From the NCBI RefSeq assembly GCF_014647975.1, contig NZ_BMQF01000014.1:162820-226819 (forward strand): a stretch of 64,000 nt of DNA. Direction: 5' to 3'. The notes beneath the pieces are model-generated. The model did not search any database, was not told where the DNA came from, and saw nothing but the letters and a program-made list of their open reading frames with translations. A program made the translations under genes and the position numbers. Positions 35,185-43,582 of this stretch are shown here, one piece after another. Within the stretch, counting starts at the first letter, position 1. Every line of letters begins with the position of its first letter. Source of the stretch: Streptomyces fumigatiscleroticus. Its GTDB lineage: Bacteria > Actinomycetota > Actinomycetes > Streptomycetales > Streptomycetaceae.

Positions 35185-35331
35185 CCGGGCAAGCGTACGC
35201 GGGCGCGCCCCGCCCGCTCAGCGGCCGGGCCATCGGGTCGCCGCCGGACGGCCCCCGGACGGCCCCCGGACCGCCACCGGTTCGGCCGAACCGCACCGAC
35301 AGCCCGTCAAGTCCCCAATGGACAGATTCAT

Positions 35332-36681
35332 ATGACTATGCCCAGGATCAGGGGCATGCGTGGAATCCTTGCCTCCTCGATCGGCGTGACCTGTGCGGCC
35401 GCCCTCGCCCTGTCGCTCGCCCCGCCCGCCGCGGCCACCGCGGGACCGGATCCGGGCCCCGAAGCGGCCACGGCCGCACGGCAGGCGGCCGAGCCGTACA
35501 CCTCCGGCAGCACCCAGTCGCTGCCCCTGAAGCCCCTCGCCCGCGACCGTGCCCCCGGCGTCGCGGACCAGGGCCTGTCCCCCCGGAAAGTCCGTCACTT
35601 CTCCCTGCTCGGCGTCGTCTGGGACAACCCGGACGCCCGGCTGGACGGCCGCGTCCAGGTCCGCACCCGCGCGGCCGGCACCGGCACCTGGTCCGGCTGG
35701 CAGGACGTCGAGACGCACAACGCCGAGCACGCCGCCGACCCCGGCACGCCCGAACGCACCTCGGGCCGGGTGCGCGGCGCCACGGCCCCGCTGTGGGTGG
35801 GCGACTCCAACGGCGTCGAGGTACGCGTCCGGGCGGGCGGCCGCACCTGGACGGACAGCACCGGCCGCCTCACGGGACCGGCCTCCGTCAAGGTCGCGCT
35901 CCCCAGGGGACTGCGCCTGGAACTCGTCGACCCCGGCGAGGGCGCGGCCCGGCAGGGCACCGCGGCGGGCGGCCCCGCGACGGGCGCCAGCGTGCTCCCG
36001 GCCCTGAGCCGTGCCGAGACCGAGCGCGAGCTGCTCTCCCTCGGCAACGGCCGCCAGGCGCGGAAGGGCAGACCCTTCATCGGCCCCCGCCCGCGTATCG
36101 TCACGCGGCGCGGCTGGGGCGCGAACGAGCGGCTGCGCGAGCGGGGCTTCCGCTACACCAGGAAGGTCAAGGCGGCCTTCGTGCACCACTCGGCCTCGGG
36201 CAACAACTACCGCTGCTCGCAGGTCCCCTCGGTCATCCGCAGTATCTACCGCTACCACGTCAGGAGCATGGGCTGGCGGGACATCGGCTACAACTTCCTC
36301 GTAGACAAGTGCGGAAACATCTACGAGGGGCGGGCCGGGGGCGTGACGAGGCCGGTCAAGGGCGCCCACACGCTCGGCTTCAACAGCAACAGCATGGGCA
36401 TCGCCGTACTCGGCACCTACACCGCCGCCAGGCCGTCCCCGGCCGCCGTCAGAGCCGTCTCCCGGCTCACCGCGTGGAAGCTCGGCCTCTACGGCATGAA
36501 TCCCCGGAGCAAGACATACCTGAAGTCGGGTGGTGGCAATCTCTACCGAAAAGGTAAGAAGGTACGACTGAATGTGATCTCAGGCCATCGGGACGGCTTC
36601 GCCACGGACTGCCCGGGACGTCGGCTCTACGGCAAGCTCGGCTCCGCCCGCTGGACCGCGGCCCGCTACCAGGGACGCTGA
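35332..36681 (+). CDS. Secreted peptidoglycan-recognition-type N-acetylmuramoyl-L-alanine amidase
   Basis: 449-aa secreted protein. A signal peptide (basic MRG, then hydrophobic 12-34, AAATA before the likely cut) is followed by about 230 residues with VRVRAGGRTWTDS-type beta motifs and a PGRP/amidase_2 domain from about 265. Zinc ligands are in FVHHSASG (284-288), GHRDGF (H419) and TDCPG (C427), and the catalytic Tyr is in IGYNFLVDKCGNIYEGR. All are present, so it should cleave the stem peptide from muramic acid. The ATG at 35332 has no ribosome site; ATG at 35356 also gives a good signal peptide. Confidence 0.92.
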   Translation: MTMPRIRGMRGILASSIGVTCAAALALSLAPPAAATAGPDPGPEAATAARQAAEPYTSGSTQSLPLKPLARDRAPGVADQGLSPRKVRHFSLLGVVWDNPDARLDGRVQVRTRAAGTGTWSGWQDVETHNAEHAADPGTPERTSGRVRGATAPLWVGDSNGVEVRVRAGGRTWTDSTGRLTGPASVKVALPRGLRLELVDPGEGAARQGTAAGGPATGASVLPALSRAETERELLSLGNGRQARKGRPFIGPRPRIVTRRGWGANERLRERGFRYTRKVKAAFVHHSASGNNYRCSQVPSVIRSIYRYHVRSMGWRDIGYNFLVDKCGNIYEGRAGGVTRPVKGAHTLGFNSNSMGIAVLGTYTAARPSPAAVRAVSRLTAWKLGLYGMNPRSKTYLKSGGGNLYRKGKKVRLNVISGHRDGFATDCPGRRLYGKLGSARWTAARYQGR

Positions 36682-36788
36682 GTCCGTCCCGGAAGGTTCA
36701 GGGGGGAACACGTTCACCGCCGTCGGGGGGCGAGGGGCGGGACACCGCCGGCCGTCGAGGGCGCCGCACTACGGTCTGCATACACTGG

Positions 36789-36812
36789 CCGGCCGAAAGA
36801 GAGTTCGGCCGG
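36789..36812 (+). promoter_or_regulatory. Leader hairpin before the mannose-1-P guanylyltransferase gene
   Basis: CCGGCCGAA, AGAGAG, TTCGGCCGG makes a perfect 9-bp stem. It begins three bases after TACACT (36781-36786), a likely -10, so it would be at or near the 5' end of the transcript, 26 bases before the GTG. It may stabilise the message. Confidence 0.4.
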
Positions 36813-36837
36813 TCCCGGCAGGAAGCAGAGACGACAG

Positions 36838-37920
36838 GTGACAGAAGCGATTCTCCTGGTCGGCGGCAAGGGCACGCGGCTGCGTCCGCTCACGGTGCAC
36901 ACACCGAAGCCCATGGTCCGGGCCGCCGGGGTGCCGTTCCTCACGCATCAGCTGGCGCGCGCCAAGGCGGCGGGCGTCGAGCACATCGTGCTCGCCACGT
37001 CCTATCTGGCCGAGGTCTTCGAGCCGTACTTCGGCGACGGTTCCTCGCTGGGGCTCCGGCTGGAGTACGTGACCGAGGAGGAGCCCCTGGGCACCGGCGG
37101 CGCCATCCGCAATGTCGCCGCGCGTCTGCACTCGGGCCCCGACGACCCGGTCCTGGTCTTCAACGGGGACATCCTGACGGGACTGGACATCGGGGCCCTG
37201 GTCCGCACCCACCGGACGACGGGCGCCGACGTCTCCCTGCACCTGACCAAGGTGACGGATCCGCGGGCGTACGGGCTGGTCCCCACGGACGGCACCGGCC
37301 GGGTGCTGGCCTTCCTGGAGAAGCCGCAGACCCCCGAGGAGATCGTCACCGACCAGATCAACGCGGGGGCCTACGTCTTCCGCCGCTCCGTCATCGACAC
37401 GATCCCGGCGGGCCGCCCGGTCTCGGTGGAACGGGAGACGTTCCCCGAGCTCCTCGCGGCCGGAGCCCACCTCCAGGGCATGGTCGACTCGACGTACTGG
37501 CTGGACCTGGGCACACCGGCGGCGTTCGTCCGCGGCTCGGCCGACCTGGTCCTGGGCCGCGCCCCGTCCCCCGCGGTCCCCGGCCGCTGCGGCGACCGCC
37601 TGATACTGCCCACGGCCACGGTCGCGCCCGACGCCAAGCTGGCGGGCGGCACGGTGGTGGGCGAGGGCGCCTTCGTCGCCGAGGGCGCCCGGATCTTCGG
37701 CAGCACGATCCTGCCGGGCGCCGTCATCGAACCCGGCGCCGTCATCACCGACTCCCTCATCGGCACCCGCGCCCGCGTCGGCGAGCGCTCCGTCCTCACC
37801 GGCACGGTCATCGGCGACGGCGCGGTCGTCGGCCCCGACAACGAACTCCGCGAGGGCGCCCGCATCTGGTGCGACGCCCGCATCCCGGCAGGCGCGGTCC
37901 GCTTCTCGTCGGACCAGTGA
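36838..37920 (+). CDS. manC: Mannose-1-phosphate guanylyltransferase (GDP-mannose pyrophosphorylase)
   Basis: 360-aa nucleotidyltransferase that makes GDP-mannose from mannose-1-phosphate and GTP. The N-terminal domain has LVGGKGTRLRPLT (nucleotide loop), TPKPMV, EEPLGTGGAIRN, FNGDIL (metal Asp) and EKPQTPEE. The C-terminal domain is a left-handed beta helix of hexapeptide repeats (about 250-345). GTG at 36838 follows a weak purine site. The gene matches SCO3039/Rv3264c by position. With manA and manB it completes GDP-mannose supply for protein and lipid mannosylation. Confidence 0.9.
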   Translation: MTEAILLVGGKGTRLRPLTVHTPKPMVRAAGVPFLTHQLARAKAAGVEHIVLATSYLAEVFEPYFGDGSSLGLRLEYVTEEEPLGTGGAIRNVAARLHSGPDDPVLVFNGDILTGLDIGALVRTHRTTGADVSLHLTKVTDPRAYGLVPTDGTGRVLAFLEKPQTPEEIVTDQINAGAYVFRRSVIDTIPAGRPVSVERETFPELLAAGAHLQGMVDSTYWLDLGTPAAFVRGSADLVLGRAPSPAVPGRCGDRLILPTATVAPDAKLAGGTVVGEGAFVAEGARIFGSTILPGAVIEPGAVITDSLIGTRARVGERSVLTGTVIGDGAVVGPDNELREGARIWCDARIPAGAVRFSSDQ

Positions 37921-37990
37921 CGCTGGCCGACCAACCGACCGACGCCCCAGCGCCACCACGCTGGCCGTTACGGGGGCGGTGGTGCCGTCC

Positions 37991-38160
37991 CGGCCGTCCT
38001 GAGGGCAGCGCCACGCCGGCCGTCCTGAGGGCAGCGCCACGCCGGCCGTCCTGAGGGCAGCGCCACGCCGGCCGTCCTGAGGGCAGCGCCACGCCGGCCG
38101 TCCTGAGGGCAGCGCCACGCCGGCCGTCCTGAGGGCAGCGCCACGCCGGCCGTCCTGGGG
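37991..38160. repeat. 26-bp tandem repeat (six full copies plus a partial one)
   Basis: The unit CGGCCGTCCTGAGGGCAGCG plus CCACGC begins at 37991, 38017, 38043, 38069, 38095 and 38121 with no mismatches, and a partial seventh starts at 38147. It lies 71 bases after manC. There are no spacers. The rest of the 37921-38416 gap is low-complexity, G+C-rich sequence. Confidence 0.97.
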
Positions 38161-38305
38161 GTGGGTGGCGCCGTGCCGGCCCTCCCGCCCTCCGCGGGCG
38201 GTGGTGCCGCGCCCGCCCTCCGGCCCTCCCGCGGGCAGTCGTGCTTCCCCAGGGCCGGCCGTGAGAAGGCCTGGGGGGACCGGCAGGGCGGCGAGGGCGG
38301 GCGCT

Positions 38306-38344
38306 GGGGTGCCCCCGGCTCGAAGAGGTCGGGGGAGGCACCCC
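38306..38344. terminator. Hairpin of a common Streptomyces intergenic type
   Basis: GGGGTGCCCCCGGC and GTCGGGGGAGGCACCCC pair with minor bulges around CGAAGAG. The pattern resembles the repeated hairpins that follow many Streptomyces genes. It is placed to terminate the minus-strand DNA glycosylase transcript and any read-through from manC. Confidence 0.55.
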
Positions 38345-38416
38345 GTCGCGCCGGGCCGCGTCACCGGCCCGGGACCGCAACGCGGGTCACGCGGGTTCAC
38401 ATCGAACGCACGGCAC

Positions 38417-39400
38417 CTACCACCGCCCGATATCCACCCGCCGCATCTTCGGCGCACGCCGCGCAGGCACCCGCCCGCTCAGCAGCACCAGCCGAGCCGC
38501 CCGATGCCGCTGCCCCGCATACGGCTCCAGCAGGCGCAGCATCTCGGCGTCGTCCGCGTCCCGGTCCCCGTTCAGCGCCCACCCCACGATCCCCGGCAGA
38601 TGCAGATCCCCGACCGTCACCTCGTCCGGCGCCCCATGACTGCGCTGCACGGTCTCCGCCGAGGTCCACGGCCCGATCCCGGGCACGACCTCCAGCCGCG
38701 CCCGCGCCGCCGCGGGCTCCATCCGCACGGCCTCCTCCAGTCGCGCGGCGACCCGCACGGCCCGCAGGATCGTGGACGCCCGTTTGTCGTCGACCCCGGC
38801 CCGGTGCCACTCCCAGGACGGGATCAGCGCCCAGGTCCGGGGCGCCGGCATGACGTACATCCGCCGGGGCGCCGGCCCGGGCGCCGGGTCGCCGAACTTC
38901 CGCACCAGCAGCCGCCAGGCCCGGTACGCCTCGTCGGCGGTGATCTTCTGTTCCAGGATCGACGGGATCAGCGACTCCAGCACCAGCCCGGTCCGCACCA
39001 GCCGCAGCCCCGGCCGCTGGTGCCGGGCCAGCGCCAGCAGCCGGTGCCGGGGCTCGAAGGCGGACGGGTCGTCCTCCGCCCCCAGCATCCGCGGCAACTG
39101 CTCCAGCAGCCACTCGGCGCCCGGCCCCCAGGCCTCGCCCCGCACCTCGCCGCCGCGCTGCGTGACCCGCAGCGTGCCCGGCCCGGCGGGCGTCCGGCTG
39201 GCCCGCCACACGGACCCGTCCGGCAGCGCCTGGAACGCCGGATCGCCCGGCCCGCGCCGCAGCGGCCCGAGCACCAGCCCCACGTCCAGCGGCCACCCCG
39301 GCACCCAGGTGCGTACCCGCCCCGGTGCCGACGCGGGCAGGACGACATGCCCGCCGCGCACGTCCGTACGCGTGGGCCGGGGAGCGAAACGTCCTGCCAC
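38417..39400 (-). CDS. HhH-GPD superfamily DNA glycosylase (AlkA-like)
   Basis: 327-aa base-excision repair enzyme, probably removing alkylated purines. The helix-hairpin-helix is LEVVPGIGPWTSAETV, followed by VTVGDLHLPG, whose Asp is in the catalytic position. The upstream helices contain SILEQKITADEAYRAWRLLV. There is no iron-sulphur cluster. GTG at 39400 was chosen because homology starts MAGRF. An adjacent minus-strand frame is a shadow. Neighbouring fbiB is 104 bases away, so it may share a transcript. Confidence 0.87.
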   Translation of the reverse strand: MAGRFAPRPTRTDVRGGHVVLPASAPGRVRTWVPGWPLDVGLVLGPLRRGPGDPAFQALPDGSVWRASRTPAGPGTLRVTQRGGEVRGEAWGPGAEWLLEQLPRMLGAEDDPSAFEPRHRLLALARHQRPGLRLVRTGLVLESLIPSILEQKITADEAYRAWRLLVRKFGDPAPGPAPRRMYVMPAPRTWALIPSWEWHRAGVDDKRASTILRAVRVAARLEEAVRMEPAAARARLEVVPGIGPWTSAETVQRSHGAPDEVTVGDLHLPGIVGWALNGDRDADDAEMLRLLEPYAGQRHRAARLVLLSGRVPARRAPKMRRVDIGRW

Positions 39401-39504
39401 GAATGATGTCCCGGGGTAGAGGTGAAGCCGTGCAGCCGTGAGGCCCGTGCGGCCCGCGACTCCTACGAGGGTAGGGCGCCGCGCGCCGGGTCACCGCGCC
39501 TCGC

Positions 39505-40848
39505 TCACCGCACCGTGACGAACGCCTCCGCCTCGCGCTCCGGCCTCGGCCGCGGCTCCCCGGCCGGATGCCCGACCGCCACGGCTCCCATCGGGTCCCA
39601 CTCCGCCGGCAGGCCGAGCACCTCGCGCACGACGTCGCGGCAGAACATCGTCGACGACACCCAGGCCGATCCGAGCCGCTCCCCGGCCAGCGCGACCAGG
39701 AAGTTCTGCACCCCGGCCCCGGCGGCGACCACGAACATCTCCCGCTCGGCGGCGTCCCGCCGCGGATCGCCGTAGGTGTGCGAGCCGTCCGTCACCAGGC
39801 ACGGCACGACCAGGTACGGCGCGTTGCGCAGCACGTCCCCGCGCCGGACGCGCTTGGCGATCGACTCCTCGCTCTTGCCGTCCCGGCGCAGGTCCGCGAT
39901 CCAGGCGTCCCGCATCGCGTCCAGCAGCTCCGTCCGCGCCCCGGCCGACTCCAGCAGCACGAACCGCCACGGCGTGGTGTGGTGCGGCGCCGGTGCCGTC
40001 ACCGCGGCGGCCACCGCGCGGCGGACGGCCCCCGGGTCGACCGGGGTGTCGGTGAAGGCCCGTACGGTACGGCGCTGGGTCACCGCCTGGCGCACCGCCT
40101 CGGACGTCCCCAGCCGGAACATGTCGTCGCGCGCGCCGCGCACCATGGCCCGCGCCCCCTCCGCGTCGTCCCCGGCGGCGACCACGTGCGGCAGCCCGCG
40201 CACGACGGCGACGGGCAGCCCCGCGGCCTTGCCCTTCACCAGGTCGCCCGCGGCGGCGAGTTCGTCGGCGGTGGCGACGACGGTGGCGCTGAGCGGGTTG
40301 CCGTACGCGTCCGTGCCGCCGCGGAGGTCGTCCAGTACGCGTACGCCGGCGGCGCCGATCGCGACGTCCGTGAGCCCGGAGCGCCAGGGGCGCCCGAAGG
40401 TGTCGGTGACGATCACGCCGACGGTGACGCCGAGGGCCGCCCGCAGCCCGTCGCGGATCGCCCGCGCGGAGGCGTCCGGGTCCTCGGGCAGCAGCAGCAC
40501 CGTCCCGGCGGGCGTGTTGGAGGCGTCCACGCCGGCGGCCGCCATGATCAGGCCCTGCCGGTTCTCCACGATCCGCAGCGTGCCGCGCCGGGCCACCACC
40601 CGGACCGTCTCGGCGTCGATCGCGGCCTCCCGGTCGTCGGCCCGGACGACGCGCCCCTCCGCCTTGGACACGATCTTGGAGGTGACCAGCAGCACGTCAC
40701 CGTCGGCCAGCCCGGGCTCGGCGTCCGCGATCAGCTTGGCCAGGTTGTCGCCAGGGGCCACCTCGGGCAGCCCGGGCACGGCCCAGACGCGATATCCGGG
40801 GGCGGCGCCCGACCCGCTCCCCGCCGGTGCGGAGCTCTCGCCGCTCAA
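39505..40848 (-). CDS. fbiB: Coenzyme F420:L-glutamate ligase fused to nitroreductase-like domain
   Basis: 447-aa bifunctional enzyme of F420 biosynthesis. The N-terminal CofE domain (about 20-245: VLLVTSKIVSKAEGRVV, TDTFGRPWRSGLTDVAIG) adds glutamates to F420-0. The C-terminal domain (about 255-447, RRTVRAFTDTPVD, PWRFVLLES, RLGSAWVSSTMF) reduces dehydro-F420 with flavin. The start is TTG at 40848, overlapping the fbiA stop as TTGA, which explains the lack of an independent ribosome site. A longer frame to 41544 is a shadow of fbiA. Confidence 0.93.
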   Translation of the reverse strand: MSGESSAPAGSGSGAAPGYRVWAVPGLPEVAPGDNLAKLIADAEPGLADGDVLLVTSKIVSKAEGRVVRADDREAAIDAETVRVVARRGTLRIVENRQGLIMAAAGVDASNTPAGTVLLLPEDPDASARAIRDGLRAALGVTVGVIVTDTFGRPWRSGLTDVAIGAAGVRVLDDLRGGTDAYGNPLSATVVATADELAAAGDLVKGKAAGLPVAVVRGLPHVVAAGDDAEGARAMVRGARDDMFRLGTSEAVRQAVTQRRTVRAFTDTPVDPGAVRRAVAAAVTAPAPHHTTPWRFVLLESAGARTELLDAMRDAWIADLRRDGKSEESIAKRVRRGDVLRNAPYLVVPCLVTDGSHTYGDPRRDAAEREMFVVAAGAGVQNFLVALAGERLGSAWVSSTMFCRDVVREVLGLPAEWDPMGAVAVGHPAGEPRPRPEREAEAFVTVR

Positions 40849-41804
40849 GCTCCCCGCACCTCCTCGGCCAGCGCCAGCGCCTCCCGGGCCATCTGCGCGG
40901 CCGCGTCGGCGTCGGTCATCATCAGCGGCACGGCCCGGCACCGGATCCCGGCCGCCTCGACCCGCTCGACGCAGGACGCGTCGACGGTGTCGACGAGCCA
41001 GCCGTCGAGCAGCCCCGAGCCGTAGTGCTCGGCCACCGCCGCGGCCGAGGACTCCACGCCGACGGCCGCGAGCACCTTGTCGGCCATCCCGCGCACGGGC
41101 GCGTCGCCGACGATGGGGGACAGGCCGATCACCGGCACCCCGGCCTCGGCGATCGCCTCCCGGATGCCGGGCACGGCCAGGATGGTGCCGACGGAGACCA
41201 CCGGGTTGGACGGCGGGAACAGGACGACGTCCGCCTCCGCGATCGCCTCCAGGACGCCCGGCGCCGGCTTGGCCTGTTCGGCGCCGACCGGTACGACCGC
41301 CTCGGCCGGTACCGAGGCGCGCAGCCGTACCCAGTACTCCTGGAAGTGGACCGCCTTGCGCTCGCCGTCCATCTCGACGGCGACATGGGTCTCGACGCGG
41401 TCGTCGGTCATCGGGATCAGCCGGACGCCCGGTTTCCACCGGTCGCACAGCGCCTGGGTCACCGCGCTCAGCGGATATCCGGCGCCGATCATCTGCGTCC
41501 GCACGATGTGCGTGGCGAAGTCGCGGTCGCCGAGCCCGAACCACTCGGGCCCGACGCCGTACGCGGCGAGTTCCTCCTTGAGATGGAAGGTCTCGTCCGC
41601 CCGGCCCCAGCCCTGTTCCTCGTTGATGCCACCGCCGAGCGTGTACATCACCGTGTCGAGGTCCGGACAGACCTTCAGGCCGAAGAGGTGGATGTCGTCA
41701 CCGGTGTTGCCCACGACGGTGATGTCCGCGTCCGGCACGGCCCGCTTCAGACCGCGCAGGAAACGGGCACCGCCGATGCCGCCTGCCAGAACCACAATGC
41801 GCAT
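40845..41804 (-). CDS. fbiA: 2-phospho-L-lactate/PEP transferase
   Basis: 319-aa CofD-family enzyme that joins the phospho-acid donor to Fo in F420 synthesis. Motifs: VVLAGGIGGARFLRGLKR at the N-terminus, VVGNTGDDIHLFGLKVCPD, TLGGGINEEQGWGRADE, FPPSNPVVSVGTIL and GLSPIVGDAPVRGMADK. ATG at 41804 is clear. It is coupled to fbiB by TTGA. The pair sits beside whiB, as in mycobacteria. F420 supports redox enzymes, including those in antibiotic biosynthesis. Confidence 0.95.
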   Translation of the reverse strand: MRIVVLAGGIGGARFLRGLKRAVPDADITVVGNTGDDIHLFGLKVCPDLDTVMYTLGGGINEEQGWGRADETFHLKEELAAYGVGPEWFGLGDRDFATHIVRTQMIGAGYPLSAVTQALCDRWKPGVRLIPMTDDRVETHVAVEMDGERKAVHFQEYWVRLRASVPAEAVVPVGAEQAKPAPGVLEAIAEADVVLFPPSNPVVSVGTILAVPGIREAIAEAGVPVIGLSPIVGDAPVRGMADKVLAAVGVESSAAAVAEHYGSGLLDGWLVDTVDASCVERVEAAGIRCRAVPLMMTDADAAAQMAREALALAEEVRGA

Positions 41805-41837
41805 GAGAGCAGTCTCGCAGGCGGGTACGACAACGCG

Positions 41838-42371
41838 TCACGCGGTCGCGGCATCGACCGGATCGTGCGGGGCGGCGGCCGAGCAGTGGACGTTGGCGGT
41901 CTCCCCGGGCTCCGGGAGCATCGTCATCTCGGTCAGGCCCGGGTAGTAGACGTGCAGACTGACCGCGGGCTCCAGCGTGTCGTTGACGACCTCGTGCGCG
42001 TATCCCGGCGCGAACACGCGCTGTGCCCCCGCGCTCAACGCGCGCGTGCCGTGCCGGGTGCGCTCGGTCAGCGTGCCCTGAAGGACGGTCAGGACCCCCG
42101 AGGAGCGGCCGTGGTCGTGCCGCCCGCTGCCCTGGCCGGGCACCCAGGACAGCAGCCACACCTCGTAGCCGGGCCCGGTGCGCAGCCGGTGGTACCAGCG
42201 CGTGGTCGCGTCGTACCGGACGAGGTGCGCCCACTGGGAGCGGTCGGCGGCCAGGGAGCGGGCCAGACCGGCGAAGTCGGCGACGGTGGCCGGGTGCTCG
42301 CGCGGCGGCTGGAGCAGGTGCGGGACCTCGAGGATGTCGCCGGCGATCTGGAGGTCGCTGTCGCTGTTCAT
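41838..42371 (-). CDS. Cysteine dioxygenase family protein
   Basis: 177-aa cupin enzyme that oxidises cysteine to cysteine sulfinate using iron. The first metal motif is RHDHGRSSGVLTVLQG (His-x-His) and the third His is in YAHEVVN. A Tyr is available at YYPGLTEM for radical chemistry, but the Cys-Tyr cross-link partner of mammalian enzymes is absent, as in most bacterial forms. ATG at 42371 is preceded by GAGGA ten bases away. It lies 33 bases from fbiA and could be co-transcribed with it. Confidence 0.9.
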   Translation of the reverse strand: MNSDSDLQIAGDILEVPHLLQPPREHPATVADFAGLARSLAADRSQWAHLVRYDATTRWYHRLRTGPGYEVWLLSWVPGQGSGRHDHGRSSGVLTVLQGTLTERTRHGTRALSAGAQRVFAPGYAHEVVNDTLEPAVSLHVYYPGLTEMTMLPEPGETANVHCSAAAPHDPVDAATA

Positions 42372-43110
42372 GGGTGCGGTGGTTCCTCGGCGAAAGGGAA
42401 GAGACGGGGCGGCCGGACGTCGTCGGCCTGCGCCCGGGTCACGGGCGGCGGGGCGCGGACGTCCTGGTGGTGACTGGGGGATGCCCTGGTGGGAGCGGAG
42501 GGAACAGCGGCCGGGTCGGGTGGACCTGGCGGCAGCCGGAGCGCATGCGGCTCAACAGCTGGAACAGCGACAGCTACAGCGAGCGCGGGAAGCACCGAGG
42601 GACCCGGCGGTGCGGGTCGAGGTGAGTGCCGAGTTCGCGAGCATGCCCACTAGGACACCGGTTCACACCCCCCCTGTCAACTCGGCCCCCGGTCCGTGGG
42701 ACGTGTTTCACCTCATCCGGTTCATCTCTCAGATGAAAGGTTTGTCCAGGCGGCTCTCGGGACACATGGCGCTCATCCGGGCGCACAAGCGTCGTTGCGA
42801 TCCCGTGATCCGACTGTGATCCGGTTCGCTTCCGCGTGTGTGTCGGAACGAGATCGATCCCCTGGACGTCCCTCTCCGTACAGGCTCTGTGCGAGACCGG
42901 AAGCCCTCGGGACCCTGTCGGCGTGTCAAGGTTTATGGCGATTTGAACACTTTCCGCTCGGCCTTGGTTCCGCAGAGTGAATAAGGGGCTCAATAGCAGA
43001 TCTCGGCTTGACTCGCCCGGAGCAGCACACTTGTAATTTCACTCGTGTCGTTCAGCCGGAATCGGTAACGGCTACATCACGGGGACGTGAAAGACAGACG
43101 AGGGGCGCAC
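42372..43110. other. 739-bp regulatory region upstream of whiB and cysteine dioxygenase
   Basis: No coding sequence is supported. Frames up to 139 codons exist on the minus strand (42574-42993), but their composition is unlike nearby genes. The region is less G+C-rich between 42650 and 43110. A palindrome TTCATCT-CTC-AGATGAA lies at 42721-42737. The whiB promoter is near the right end. Developmental control from several promoters is expected for whiB. Confidence 0.55.
43008..43037 (+). promoter_or_regulatory. Candidate whiB promoter
   Basis: TTGACT (43008-43013) and TGTAAT (43032-43037) are spaced by 18 bases and would start a transcript near 43044, about 67 bases before the whiB ATG. S. coelicolor whiB is known to have two promoters; this is a plausible counterpart of one. 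Confidence 0.5.
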
Positions 43111-43374
43111 ATGACCGAGCTGGTGCAGCAACTGCTGGTCGACGACGCGGACGAGGAACTCGGCTGGCAGGAGCGCGCGCTGTGCGCCCAGACCGACCCC
43201 GAGTCCTTCTTCCCCGAGAAGGGCGGCTCGACCCGGGAGGCCAAGAAGGTCTGCCTCGCGTGCGAGGTCCGTTCCGAGTGCCTCGAGTACGCCCTCGCCA
43301 ACGACGAACGCTTCGGCATCTGGGGCGGCCTGTCCGAGCGGGAACGCCGCCGGCTGAAGAAGGCCGCCGTCTGA
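43111..43374 (+). CDS. whiB: WhiB iron-sulphur transcription factor, sporulation regulator
   Basis: 87-aa protein, the exact WhiB length. Four cysteines (C25, C48, C51, C57) hold a [4Fe-4S] cluster, followed by GIWGGLSERERRRLKK (turn and basic DNA-binding helix). WhiB works with WhiA to start sporulation septation. ATG at 43111 has GAGGGGC upstream; the longer frame from 43087 is not needed. The neighbouring fbiA/fbiB, glycosyltransferase and manB genes are the ancient actinobacterial context of WhiB/WhiB2. Confidence 0.96.
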   Translation: MTELVQQLLVDDADEELGWQERALCAQTDPESFFPEKGGSTREAKKVCLACEVRSECLEYALANDERFGIWGGLSERERRRLKKAAV

Positions 43375-43582
43375 GGTGGCGGGCCGCCCGGAGAAGACGG
43401 CCGGAAACCGGCACAGACGGTTCCATACGAGGTCACCAACGGCCCGTCGCAGGTGGGTTGTCCACAGGCGGCGGGCCGCTTCATGGCCCAGCCGATAGTG
43501 TGGTCGCTCGTCCGAGACGCCCCGCTGCCCCCTCGGGGCACAGGCGTCCACCACAGTCCACCGAACCGGGGCCCGTACCTCG

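Noticed and set aside
37991..38160. CRISPR array
   Set aside because: The 26-bp units follow each other directly, with no spacers and no cas genes nearby.
42574..42993. 139-codon minus-strand frame upstream of whiB
   Set aside because: It lacks a ribosome site, its third-position bias is unlike neighbouring genes, and it overlaps the expected whiB promoter region.
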